Shown one piece after another: positions 8,131 through 17,343 of a DNA stretch of 64,000 nucleotides. The number at the start of each line of letters is the position of its first letter. Positions within the stretch are counted from its first letter, which is position 1. The notes under the pieces were generated by a model that saw only the letters and a list, made by a program, of their open reading frames with translations, had not been told where the DNA came from and made no database searches. The DNA is taken from NCBI GenBank assembly GCA_041391425.1, contig JAWKNZ010000006.1, positions 248,001 through 312,000 on the forward strand, in the 5' to 3' direction. Origin of the DNA: JAWKNZ01 sp041391425 (GTDB lineage Bacteria; Bdellovibrionota_B; Oligoflexia; Oligoflexales; JAWKNZ01). The translations under genes and the position numbers were made by a program.

Positions 8131-9975
8131 CTAACTATTTGTATTTATATATAAATTTTTAAAAATTGCTAATATTGATAGGCATAATGGTAGGCATAAT
8201 AGGATGGCTAACAGCATTAAATTGATGGTGGTTTGTGTGCTGTTTTGGATGGCACCACATGAAGAAAATAATCCACCGCCGTTATTACTACTTTTTTTCT
8301 TAGGAGTCGTTTCTGTTTCTGTCGGAAGGCTCCATGAGCCGTAATCTACAGCGCAGTTAATATTTTCTAAAAGTGTTGAAAATCCTCGATCTACCGCAAT
8401 GTCGTACATTGTTTGACAGTATTGTCCAGAAAATTTTTCTTGCTCAGTAATAAATAGGGAGAGTATAAAATCTTTAATTTCGCTGTTTTTAACAAGTAGG
8501 TCAAGGGAGGCAAATACCGTAGAGGTTACGTTTTCTGCAGGAACCCCCCCTTTTTCTCTCAAGTCTCTAAGATATCCCGATATAAGCTGACCTTTTTGAT
8601 GGGCTTCAATGCTATTATATGTCGTCCCCTTATATGTAATTTCATTTGCGGCACTTCTTAGACATTCACCTTTAGACCAGCATGCATCACTATTTGCGGG
8701 ACATATGGATTCACCCAAGCAATCGTCTCCTGTTCTGGAATTTGCAAAGAAATCTGCTAAGCCTTCGTGGAGTACAAGGGATTCTCCACGAGTTTCTGTC
8801 AGTGTTTTGAATATCACATGATGGCTAAACTCATGAGCAATGACATCAGAATCTACTGAAAGATTTTGCAAAATAACTCCATCTCCATCACCAATTGCAA
8901 TAGCCGGATGGCTTTCAGGTGTGCCATCGGAGGGAAGGTATTGGGCATTGTTTTCACTCGATCCTGGTATAGCGTGTATTCTAAGATCCATTGGTTTATT
9001 CCCATGCCATTCATAGCCGAGGCTTCGAAAATATTCGAACATTAAAGCTGCATGGACAAATGCAGAGGTTTCTTGAAATTTTTTGTCATCAACGTCATAG
9101 TTAAATTCATTGGTATCGCTCTTTGCCCTTGGAATCGTAGCTGTGTCTGTCGTAAAGAATTCGTTTGTTAAATATGAATCGCCACTTAATTCAATTTCGT
9201 ATGATTTTAGTTGTCCATTCTTTGGGTTGGTATCATATACAGTTGCTGTTCCCTTCACATCAAATGCAAGCATTTGAATATCTATCACTTCGTAGGTGTC
9301 GGCAATAGCTCTAAAAGGAATGGAGTTTACTGTGAGCCAGATTTGCCAAGTAGGGACGAGGTTTTCTTCAATGATGCTATAACATTTTTCCTTTTTTGTT
9401 ATTTTTGCTTTCTCAGTTTTAAGGCCCTGGCGGTATAAGTTGTCTAAGATTGTTTCATAACTTTCATTTAGCCTTGGCCAATCAGATTCAGGAGGCGGCT
9501 CATCTGTCTCGACTTGAGGGAAGTTCCCCATGATAACCTGATTTCCACTCATAAGATGATGGGCTTTTATTTGGAATCCACATATTGGAATGTTTTTTAC
9601 TTTAAATTCCAGCTCAATAGTTTCATGACTTACTGGGGTATTTCTAAATTTTGTTAGACTTAATATCTTCGGATTTGTCACAGATTTAATGTTAAGACCT
9701 ATAAATGGATTTTTTATTTGCTTATGGATAAAATATTCAATACCCTTTTTGAACGAAGTCGTTTGTGTATTGATTAGGTTGAAAGCTGGTGATTGGTAAG
9801 GCATTTTGTTGATTGACTGTAAGGCACGAATAGAATGCCAATGAATATTAGAACGATTATTTGTTGGTAAATAAATACTTATAGGTGCTTTTTCCCATAA
9901 TGCAAAGGCTGGATTGGACTGCATAATATATAATATGCATAGTGTTACCTGTGCGCGTATGAAAAAGGATATCAT
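8131..9975 (-). CDS. Secreted zinc metalloprotease (HExxH...E) with C-terminal membrane tail
   Basis: About 614 residues from the ATG at 9975, which begins a clean signal peptide ending NPAFA; a TTG at 10008 would add 11 residues in front of it. The catalytic region has IAHEFSHHVIF (HExxH zinc site) and, 18 residues after the second His, HEGLADFFAN, supplying the third-ligand Glu as in thermolysin-like (M4/M36-type) gluzincins. The C-terminus is distinctive: a Lys/Ser linker, NNGGG, LFSSCG, then one long hydrophobic helix and a short polar end, resembling a cell-surface sorting or anchoring tail. The likely role is digestion of extracellular or envelope protein. The family assignment within the gluzincins is inference. 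Confidence 0.8.
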   Translation of the reverse strand: MISFFIRAQVTLCILYIMQSNPAFALWEKAPISIYLPTNNRSNIHWHSIRALQSINKMPYQSPAFNLINTQTTSFKKGIEYFIHKQIKNPFIGLNIKSVTNPKILSLTKFRNTPVSHETIELEFKVKNIPICGFQIKAHHLMSGNQVIMGNFPQVETDEPPPESDWPRLNESYETILDNLYRQGLKTEKAKITKKEKCYSIIEENLVPTWQIWLTVNSIPFRAIADTYEVIDIQMLAFDVKGTATVYDTNPKNGQLKSYEIELSGDSYLTNEFFTTDTATIPRAKSDTNEFNYDVDDKKFQETSAFVHAALMFEYFRSLGYEWHGNKPMDLRIHAIPGSSENNAQYLPSDGTPESHPAIAIGDGDGVILQNLSVDSDVIAHEFSHHVIFKTLTETRGESLVLHEGLADFFANSRTGDDCLGESICPANSDACWSKGECLRSAANEITYKGTTYNSIEAHQKGQLISGYLRDLREKGGVPAENVTSTVFASLDLLVKNSEIKDFILSLFITEQEKFSGQYCQTMYDIAVDRGFSTLLENINCAVDYGSWSLPTETETTPKKKSSNNGGGLFSSCGAIQNSTQTTINLMLLAILLCLPLCLSILAIFKNLYINTNS

Positions 9976-10345
9976 TTTAGAGAAGTTTGGATTCAATAAA
10001 TTTCTCAATCTTTTCGTCTAGTAATACTATACAGTTTGTAAGACCCACTGCTGGCTATTCACCCCTTTATTATCGGTCCTGGTTTGTAAAGCGTGAGTAT
10101 TTGAAAAAAAAACTTTTAATATTAATATGTTATATTATTGCGCATGTTTGGAGCGAAAATGTGGGATTGTTTGTCAGTTTCTTTTGAGATGAATTTTTCA
10201 GTCATGCTTTTTCCACAATAGCTGTTGAAAAGTCATAAAATGGTTTAATGTACGTCTAGAAAGACTTGGTTTTTGCCGTGTAGCTTATTTTGTCAGCTAT
10301 AATGGAAACGATGAAAGATAATATGATCTGAGGATGGGGTTACAA
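9976..10345. other. Intergenic region between divergent protease and MBL genes
   Basis: 370 bases without a supportable gene. It must hold promoters for both flanking genes. The only clear signal is the TATAAT hexamer listed at 10273-10303. I see no repeat or RNA structure. Confidence 0.6.
10273..10303 (+). promoter_or_regulatory. Candidate sigma-70 promoter for the MBL gene
   Basis: A perfect TATAAT at 10298-10303 lies 42 bases before the proposed ATG, with a weak TTGCCG -35 and a long 19-base spacer. Seen by eye only. Confidence 0.35.
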
Positions 10346-11242
10346 ATGCCGGTGTTGCTAAGCTCTATAGAAGGAAACAAACAAAAGCTCGATGGTGGCT
10401 CTATGTTTGGTAATGCTCCTAGAGTGATGTGGGAAAAATGGATGACAGTAGATTCAATTGGCCGCATTGACCTTGCCTGCCGTTCTTTACTTATCGAAAT
10501 TAACGATCAAAAAATTCTTTGTGAGGTAGGAGTTGGTGCTTATTTTGAGCCAAAGTTGGCTGATCGTTATGGCATTCAAAATCCAGAGAAGCACCTATTA
10601 TTAGAAGGTTTGTCACATCTTGATATTTCTCACGAAGATATTGATTATGTTGTTTTATCTCACTTGCATTTTGACCATGCTGGTGGGTTATTTCCATCTT
10701 ATCAGGAGCGTAGTCGAGGGCAGTTTAAGCTACTTTTTCCAAATGCCAGATATTTAGTTGGAAAGCGTGCTTTTGAAAGAGCTGTACATCCTCACAAGAG
10801 AGATCGGGTATCTTTTATTCCAGAACTTCCAGGGCTGTTGCAAGGCAGTGGCAGGCTTGTGCTTTTAGAAGGTGATAAACTTAGTAGTAACGAAGATTGG
10901 GCAAAAAAATTAAATGAGTATATTTCATTTTTTTATAGTGATGGCCATACACCTGGGCAAATGCACACGGTTGTGAAAGGTGAAAAACAATCCATTGTTT
11001 TTTGTGGTGATCTAATTCCTGGAACCCCTTGGGTTCATATCCCAATTACGATGGGTTATGACCGTTTTGCTGAGCTGGTAATAGATGAAAAAACAGAATT
11101 GCTTGAAAAAGTTGTCGGTGATGGTTGGTTGCTATTTTATACGCATGATCCGTTAGTGTCTGCCTCTAAGTGTGTTGAAGATGATAGACATCGTTGTAAG
11201 GCTGTAGATGAAATTGGCGAATTGAATCGTTATTCATTGTAA
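10346..11242 (+). CDS. MBL-fold metal-dependent hydrolase
   Basis: About 298 residues of the metallo-beta-lactamase fold. The metal signature SHLHFDHAGG is near residue 113, a second His occurs in SDGHTPGQMH, CGDLIPGTPW supplies the bridging Asp, and a late YTHDP the last His. This is the set expected for a binuclear zinc hydrolase. The substrate cannot be read from the sequence; relatives act on lactones, phosphodiesters or thioesters. The ATG at 10346 has AGGATGGGG ahead of it as ribosome site; an ATG at 10334 would add four residues. It stands alone, and its stop is two bases from a palindromic element that separates it from the convergent transglycosylase gene. Confidence 0.85.
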   Translation: MPVLLSSIEGNKQKLDGGSMFGNAPRVMWEKWMTVDSIGRIDLACRSLLIEINDQKILCEVGVGAYFEPKLADRYGIQNPEKHLLLEGLSHLDISHEDIDYVVLSHLHFDHAGGLFPSYQERSRGQFKLLFPNARYLVGKRAFERAVHPHKRDRVSFIPELPGLLQGSGRLVLLEGDKLSSNEDWAKKLNEYISFFYSDGHTPGQMHTVVKGEKQSIVFCGDLIPGTPWVHIPITMGYDRFAELVIDEKTELLEKVVGDGWLLFYTHDPLVSASKCVEDDRHRCKAVDEIGELNRYSL

Positions 11243-11244
11243 TT

Positions 11245-11368
11245 ATTAAGGGGAGCAAAACCTATGAGAGCAAGGCGCAGAGGATCGAGCAGCACAGTGT
11301 ACATATGGGTACATGAGCAGTGCAGAGACGAAAGCAACGCAGCTATCATAGGTTTTGCTCCCCTTAAT
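11245..11368. repeat. Palindromic element, family IV, copy 1
   Basis: 124 bp with near-perfect terminal inverted repeats (AAGGGGAGCAAAACCTAT and complement). The interior holds AGTGTACATATGGGTACATGAG, whose complement closely matches the hairpin core of family I, plus GACGAAAGCAACGCAG and a GGCGCAGAGGA box. It sits exactly between two convergent genes, where the fold could also act as a terminator. Confidence 0.85.
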
Positions 11369-11388
11369 AGTAATAAATAATTTGGCCT

Positions 11389-13479
11389 TTATTGAGGTGT
11401 GAGGATTCCGACGTCGTTTTTAGCGATTTGACCTATTTTTTGACATTGCTTTTTGAGTTCTAGGCTATTTCGAGAAAATTGCAAGGGTGTCTCGACTGCA
11501 TATACATACTGATTGAAGCTTATTCTTCCCTGTGTGTGGACTTGGCTTAGTTTGTCTAGGATTAATTTGTGATAGTTTGAAGTGGGCTTCTCATTACAGT
11601 ATTGTTTGAATCTCATCTTTGGATTCGGCAATAGTGATACTAAAAAGGCGGCTTCTTTTAAATTTAAATTTGATGGCTGTTTACCAAAGTAGTGGTGTGC
11701 CGCTTCAGAAATACCGTAGATATTTGGGCCAAATTCGATGATGTTTAAGTAGATTTCTAGTATTCGGTCTTTTTTTAAAATGTGATCTAAATGCCACGCC
11801 AAAAATAATTCTTGTACTTTTCTTGATAGCGTTTTTTGGGTGGATAAAAAGAGATTTTTTACAGTTTGCATTGTTATTGTAGATGCTCCGACAGCCAGCC
11901 TGTTTTCTTTTAGATTTGTTTTAAATGCTAAACCTAAAGCTTCTAAGTCGACCCCTTTATGGCGCCAAAAACCAGCATCTTCAGCTGCTATGGCTGCAAC
12001 TAAGACACTCTTGTTTATTTCGCTTATGGGAGCAAAGTTTGTAGAAAATGGGCTTAAGTTAAAAGAAAGGATTTGGTCTTTTGAGGTCTGCCTTTCAAAT
12101 GTAAAAGGTGCAGATAATTTATTTTTGCTGTATTTTTCGGGGGTGCTTTGTACTTTGCAAGAGAATCTCTGCCTATTTGTTTGAAAAAAATAATTATCTA
12201 AATGTGCAGTGTCGAGGCGAAATGATGCATTGAGAGAGTAAAATCCTGATAATGTAAAATTATTTAATTTAGGTATGAAGCTAGGAGGAATGGTATTTAG
12301 TATTTTTTCGCATTGGGTGGTGGGGATTTCGATTCTGCCATTCCAGATTCCGTAAGGGGAGGTAGGTTTATTGAAGCTTCCTGTAAGTATCAATTTTCCA
12401 GTTAGTTGATTTTTATTTTCAGTTTGACCACTATTCGTGGAGGATAGGTTGACTTTAGAGTTTAGGATTGAAAAAAGATTATTTTTTAAATCGATAATGC
12501 TGCTAAATTTTGTGTCAAGAGTGAATGGTCCGATTGTTGTATCAGATAAAGTGGGATGAAATAATTTTAAGTTCGAAGTAGTTATAGATCCGAGAATATT
12601 GAAGTTGTCCGTGCTAGGCCAAGTAACTTTTGTCTTAATATCAACTTTAATCTTTTCTGGATTGATAAGATTGTTTGCAAATAAAAGATTGTTTTTAATG
12701 ATATCGGGCATTGATTTTAATAATATATGGGTGTTAAATCCTACTTTCCTGACTTTTCCTTTTGCGTATAATTCCCAGAGATTTTGAGATGAATCTCTTC
12801 CTTTTAATATTATAGAAAGAATGCGTTTTGCTCCGATTTGAATCCTACCTTTCAATAAACCTATACTCTGCCCATTAATAACTGTGTCATCCGTATAAAT
12901 TTCGAGCTTTTTGTCCGTTGTGTCTATTTTTATGCTTGTTAATTTGCTTGTCGCAATAATATTACTTTGAGAATACTTGATGGAAATTTTTGGCTTATGA
13001 AAAATGAATAATGTGTTTTCGAGCCAACTCTTTAAGGCAAAATAAGGAGTAAAATTTAGGAATTGATTTACCTGAACGTTTGTATCGCTTTTACTGAGGA
13101 AGTCGATAAGGGACTTTATGATGCTATTTTTATTGTCATCAATTTGAATCTTAGCATTGGCAGCATATATTTCGATGGTGGGTATGGTGATAACTTGAGT
13201 AGAAAATGGGTTGAAAGATAAAGAAACATTTATCTTGTCGATTTTAATGATTTGAGGTTGGGTAATTGTGACTCCATACAATGTTAGAGCTTCAGGATAG
13301 AAATCGTATGAGTCTATTTTTATTTCTGTCCCCGTTTGCTTGTGGATATGCTTAATCCCTGATATTATTATTTGCTCTGAATACAGCCTAATTGTCAGGC
13401 TGCAAATGGCCAATATAGCCAATGTTACTAATAAGGCTGTGACAAACCATTTATAAAATTTATTAGCTTTTAGCTGCAT
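11389..13479 (-). CDS. GT51 peptidoglycan transglycosylase with AsmA-like N-terminal region
   Basis: 696 residues. A membrane anchor at residues 10-35 is followed by some 430 residues of alternating beta strands that read like an AsmA/DUF748-type region (repeated LxLxGVxIxxP and IxKINVxLS patterns). The last 210 residues are a glycosyltransferase 51 domain: EDAGFWRHKG near residue 495 (catalytic Glu), GASTITMQTVKNLF, RKVQELFLAWHLD and LEIYLNIIEFGPNIYGISEAA. No transpeptidase domain follows, so it polymerises glycan strands like MtgA without cross-linking. The N-terminal fusion is unusual and suggests periplasm-spanning or lipid-related attachment. Confidence 0.85.
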   Translation of the reverse strand: MQLKANKFYKWFVTALLVTLAILAICSLTIRLYSEQIIISGIKHIHKQTGTEIKIDSYDFYPEALTLYGVTITQPQIIKIDKINVSLSFNPFSTQVITIPTIEIYAANAKIQIDDNKNSIIKSLIDFLSKSDTNVQVNQFLNFTPYFALKSWLENTLFIFHKPKISIKYSQSNIIATSKLTSIKIDTTDKKLEIYTDDTVINGQSIGLLKGRIQIGAKRILSIILKGRDSSQNLWELYAKGKVRKVGFNTHILLKSMPDIIKNNLLFANNLINPEKIKVDIKTKVTWPSTDNFNILGSITTSNLKLFHPTLSDTTIGPFTLDTKFSSIIDLKNNLFSILNSKVNLSSTNSGQTENKNQLTGKLILTGSFNKPTSPYGIWNGRIEIPTTQCEKILNTIPPSFIPKLNNFTLSGFYSLNASFRLDTAHLDNYFFQTNRQRFSCKVQSTPEKYSKNKLSAPFTFERQTSKDQILSFNLSPFSTNFAPISEINKSVLVAAIAAEDAGFWRHKGVDLEALGLAFKTNLKENRLAVGASTITMQTVKNLFLSTQKTLSRKVQELFLAWHLDHILKKDRILEIYLNIIEFGPNIYGISEAAHHYFGKQPSNLNLKEAAFLVSLLPNPKMRFKQYCNEKPTSNYHKLILDKLSQVHTQGRISFNQYVYAVETPLQFSRNSLELKKQCQKIGQIAKNDVGILTPQ

Positions 13480-13691
13480 AGGCCTATTTGCTGAAATTCT
13501 TACATCAATTACGAAAATTTTTATTTCTGTGTTTCTTGTGTCTAATTTTAGTTTATATTTTCTATTATAGAGTGGGTTGAATATCCTTCTCTACAGCAAG
13601 AGTAGCCTATCTGCGGTTTTTGCCTAGAAAAGTGGATACATTTTGCCGGCATTGTCCGGCTATTTTTATAAACTGCAAGTGATACTGCTAA

Positions 13692-14123
13692 TTAGAATGG
13701 TTTGAATACAACCAGTGCGACAATGATTAACATCAATATAGTTGGCACTTCATTCATTATTCTCAGTTTTTTGCTTGAAGGTACTTGAGCATTTATATCT
13801 GCAAAAGATTTTCTCATTTTTCCAGCCTTGAAGGTTATGAAAGTCAAAGCAATGACAAATAGGATTTTCCCGTGTAGCCAGCCTCCGCTAGCTAAGGATG
13901 GCATAGAGATTATAATGCTGATGCCTGCTATCCATGCCACTGCCATTGCAGGAACTGTAATATAGCGAAAAAGACGAAATTCCATTAACGCAAGTAGTTC
14001 ATGAATATCGTTGTTATTTCTCCCTTTTTCACTGTGATAGACAAAAAGGCGAAATAGATACAAGATGCCACACATCCATGAGATTACTGCAATAATGTGA
14101 AACCATTTAAATACTAAATACAT
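13692..14123 (-). CDS. hemJ: Protoporphyrinogen oxidase HemJ
   Basis: 143 residues, all membrane, matching the HemJ/UPF0093 family that oxidises protoporphyrinogen IX late in haem synthesis. Family features: KWFHIIAVISWMCGILYLFRLFVYH at the N-terminus (conserved His and Arg), WLHGKILFVIALTF, and a terminal MNEVPTILMLIIVALVVFKPF helix. GGGGGTAAG precedes the ATG. It is consistent with the two c-type cytochromes and hemW-like gene in this window. A family III palindrome separates it from leuS. Confidence 0.9.
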   Translation of the reverse strand: MYLVFKWFHIIAVISWMCGILYLFRLFVYHSEKGRNNNDIHELLALMEFRLFRYITVPAMAVAWIAGISIIISMPSLASGGWLHGKILFVIALTFITFKAGKMRKSFADINAQVPSSKKLRIMNEVPTILMLIIVALVVFKPF

Positions 14124-14190
14124 CCACTTACCCCCTTTAAATTATTTTTCCTAACAAATACTACTAATTATTTTATGCATTTCAAAAAAA

Positions 14191-14355
14191 GTAACTATTC
14201 AGCGTATCTTTTCCCTTCAAGATGTCGCTTGATACACCGTCATCCTGAGTGAAGCGAAGGATCTATTTCGCAATTTCGAGATCCTTCGCTTCACTCAGAA
14301 TGACGGGCGGTCAGGGCTTTGAATCGATCAGATAAAAAATACGCTGAATAGTTAC
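14191..14355. repeat. Palindromic element, family III, copy 1
   Basis: 165 bp bounded by GTAACTATTCAGCGTAT and its complement. The middle is a long secondary palindrome around GTCATCCTGAGTGAAGCGAA and GATCCTTCGCTTCACTCAG, nested inside an outer region containing TTTTCCCTTCAAGATGTCGC. It lies between hemJ and leuS. Confidence 0.88.
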
Positions 14356-14400
14356 CAAAAAAAGAGTTTATTTTTTATACTACACATTATTTCATTGTGC

Positions 14401-16830
14401 TTATATGACAAAATTTACAATTTTCGTAGGAACAAAAATTTCTTTCTTAATAGCTTTTCCTTCTAGTAGTCTTGCCACTGTTTCTAACGCTTTAGCTTTA
14501 GCAATAGCATCATTTTTGGTAACATCTTGTTCGACTTCTATTGTTCCTCGCATTTTACCGTTAACCATAACTGACATAATTATAATATCTTCCTTTGCGT
14601 ATTCTGCATCGAATTTCGGCCATTCAGCATATGCTAATGAGGAGGTGTTTCCAAGCATTTGCCAAATTTCCTCACATATATGGGGAGCGTAGGGAGACAA
14701 AATTAAAATAAATTTTTCTAACGCCTGTTTGGATAAACAGTTTTCTTTATAAGCGCAGTTGACAAATTCCATCATTGCAGAAATTGCGGTGTTAAAGCGC
14801 AATGCCTCTATATCCTCACCCACTTTTTTTATTGTGCGGTGTAACGATTTTTTCATCGATTCAGATTCGTTATCTGATAATATAGATGAAAGATTACCAC
14901 TGTCATCGATGGCCAAGCGCCATACTCGTTTAAGGAAACGATGCACTCCTACAATGCCATTTGTTTGCCAGGGCTTTACTTGATCTAAAGGCCCCATGAA
15001 CATTTCATAAAGTCTTAGAGAATCTGCGCCCCATTCTTCTATAACGTGATCAGGATTGACGACATTGCCACGGCTTTTTGACATTTTTTCATTATTACTT
15101 CCTAAAATCATTCCTTGATTAACGAGTTTTTTAAAAGGTTCTTTAGTAGAAACTAAATTGAGGTCATACAGGACTTTATGCCAAAACCTTGCGTAGAGAA
15201 GATGTAAAACTGCATGCTCTACCCCACCTATATACAAGTCTACCGGCATCCAATATTTTTCTTTTTCTTTACTCCAAGCTTCGATATCGTTGTTTGGATC
15301 AATATAACGCAAATAGTACCAGCATGAGCCAGCCCATTGCGGCATAGTGTTTATTTCGCGACTGAAAATTTTGCCGTTTTTTTCATATCTTATCCATTCA
15401 GTTGCCTTAGCCAAAGGAGGCTCTTCAGTACCAGTTGGTTTGAAGCTTTCAAGATCGGGCAGGAGAACGGGAAGCTCCTCTTCACTGACGGGAACTACAT
15501 TTCCACTTTGATCATAGGCAAGAGGAAAAGGCTCTCCCCAGTAGCGCTGACGGCAAAAGAGCCAGTCTCTTAGCTTATAGGTGATAGAGCGTTTCCCAAT
15601 ACCTTGTTTTTCAATATAATCACAAATTTTTATTGTGGCATCATCTTTAGTCAGGTCATTAAGAAAATCAGAGTTGACTAATGTACCATCGCCAGTATGG
15701 GCCTGTTCAGATATTTCAGCTTCTCCACCACTGATAACCCTAATAATTTTTAAGTTATATTTTTTTGCAAACTCATGATCACGTTCATCGTGTCCTGGGA
15801 CGGCCATAATAGCTCCGGTGCCGTAGCCCATCATAACGTAGTCGGCTATATAGATAGGAATTTCTTCGTTATTTACGGGATTTATTGCATAGCTTCCAGT
15901 AAAAACGCCAGTTTTTTCTTTCGTGGTATCGCCGCGATCTATTTCAGTTTTCTTTGCTGCAGATTCGATATATTTTTTTACTTCCGATTTATTTTTATCG
16001 GTTGTAATTTGCGAGACAAGTGGATGCTCGGGGGCAATAACGCAAAATGTCGCACCAAATAATGTGTCAGGGCGAGTGGTAAATACTTCGAAATCGAGAT
16101 TGGCAATTCCTTTGACAGTAAAAATAACTTTTGCTCCAGTACTTTTGCCAATCCAGTTACGTTGCATTTCTTTGACTGATTCTGGCCAGTCTAATTCGTC
16201 TAGATCACCGAGAAGCCTATCGGCATACTCTGTGATTTTGAGCAACCACTGTTTCATTTCCTTTTTTTCTACCGGATGGCCACCTACTTCAGAGACCCCA
16301 TCTTTGACTTCTTCATTAGCTAAAACTGTTCCGAGGTTAGGACACCAGTTGACGGTTTGATTGGCCTGATAGGCTAGGCCTTTTTCGAAGAGTTTCAAAA
16401 AAATCCATTGGGTCCACTTGTAATATGACGGCGATGTGGTGTCGATCTCACGGTCCCAATCATAAGAAAGTCCAATAGTTTGAATTTGGCGTCTAAAGTT
16501 AGTTATATTTTTTTGAGTTGTTTCTTTCGGATGAGTGCCAGTTCGAATTGCATGCTGTTCTGCTGGAAGCCCAAAAGCATCCCAGCCCATTGGGTGGAGT
16601 ACATTATAGCCCTGCATACGTTTATAGCGTGCAATGATATCAGTGGCAGTATAGCCTTCTGGGTGTCCAACGTGGAGGCCATCGCCGGATGGATAGGGGA
16701 ACATGTCTAATACATAGTATTTTGGTTTGTCGTTGTGATCATGAGTCTTAAAGGTTTTATGTTCAGCCCAGTAAGTTTGCCATTTGCTTTCAATGGATGA
16801 AAAATCGTAATTTCCAGTAGTGTTGGTCAT
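14401..16830 (-). CDS. leuS: Leucyl-tRNA synthetase
   Basis: 809 residues from the ATG at 16830; a TTG at 16878 would add 16 residues that do not resemble the family start. It charges tRNA-Leu with leucine in the cytoplasm. Class I signatures are intact: YPSGDGLHVGHPEGY (HIGH), the CP1 editing region with TTRPDTLFGATF, WAGSCWYYLRYIDP, KMSKSRGNVV, and the C-terminal anticodon/tail module ending EIFVPTKIVNFVI. It is a single polypeptide of usual length. No neighbour is obviously related. Being undamaged, it is a useful control against the broken genes elsewhere. Confidence 0.97.
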   Translation of the reverse strand: MTNTTGNYDFSSIESKWQTYWAEHKTFKTHDHNDKPKYYVLDMFPYPSGDGLHVGHPEGYTATDIIARYKRMQGYNVLHPMGWDAFGLPAEQHAIRTGTHPKETTQKNITNFRRQIQTIGLSYDWDREIDTTSPSYYKWTQWIFLKLFEKGLAYQANQTVNWCPNLGTVLANEEVKDGVSEVGGHPVEKKEMKQWLLKITEYADRLLGDLDELDWPESVKEMQRNWIGKSTGAKVIFTVKGIANLDFEVFTTRPDTLFGATFCVIAPEHPLVSQITTDKNKSEVKKYIESAAKKTEIDRGDTTKEKTGVFTGSYAINPVNNEEIPIYIADYVMMGYGTGAIMAVPGHDERDHEFAKKYNLKIIRVISGGEAEISEQAHTGDGTLVNSDFLNDLTKDDATIKICDYIEKQGIGKRSITYKLRDWLFCRQRYWGEPFPLAYDQSGNVVPVSEEELPVLLPDLESFKPTGTEEPPLAKATEWIRYEKNGKIFSREINTMPQWAGSCWYYLRYIDPNNDIEAWSKEKEKYWMPVDLYIGGVEHAVLHLLYARFWHKVLYDLNLVSTKEPFKKLVNQGMILGSNNEKMSKSRGNVVNPDHVIEEWGADSLRLYEMFMGPLDQVKPWQTNGIVGVHRFLKRVWRLAIDDSGNLSSILSDNESESMKKSLHRTIKKVGEDIEALRFNTAISAMMEFVNCAYKENCLSKQALEKFILILSPYAPHICEEIWQMLGNTSSLAYAEWPKFDAEYAKEDIIIMSVMVNGKMRGTIEVEQDVTKNDAIAKAKALETVARLLEGKAIKKEIFVPTKIVNFVI

Positions 16831-17343
16831 TCCTAAGTCTCTTAATTTTAGTGATGAAGGGTGTCTTGCTGTTTTCAAAAATATAGGCGTTTTGTCGCCA
16901 GCTTGCCTAGTTATAAGTCTTTAAAAACAAAATGCAAATCCATATTTTTCTGCGTGTTTTATCTTTGCATGTTTCAGCTTGATTAATTTCAATTGCCTTA
17001 ATGAAATACTTGTAATATTAATGCCTTAATGTGTATGACAAGTTTGTGCTGGTTAGGCTAACAGTATATTTGAGAGTGGGAGACGATGCGTCAGAGTCTG
17101 CCATACTGTTGAATTTATACGCTTATCTGAAGTTTAGACATTATTGCTGACCAACTATTATGTAACATTATCGCTGATCTTCTTCAAAATAAGTAAATTT
17201 TTTTGTAAATAAATATCAAGTATAATATACTTAAATAATTAAACTTTTTAGAAATATCTAAATATTTTCTAAGCAATCCCGAATAGTATTTTGTAAATGC
17301 GCTGGTGAGTTAGCGTGAGGCACTTAGAGGGAACTTAGAATCC
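16831..17343. other. Intergenic region upstream of the TIGR02147-like gene
   Basis: 513 AT-rich bases between divergent genes, without a supportable ORF. A TATAAT at 17221-17226 with only a T-rich -35 is a possible promoter for the plus strand. Two near-identical short motifs, GACATTATTGCTGACC at 17137 and ACATTATCGCTGATCT at 17165, recur once more near 27019. Confidence 0.5.

Noticed and set aside
9987..10187. 66-residue ORF in the protease/MBL gap
   Set aside because: AT-rich, no ribosome site, overlaps the protease 5' end.
15923..16360. 145-residue plus-strand ORF inside leuS
   Set aside because: Antisense shadow of a clearly coding leuS region.
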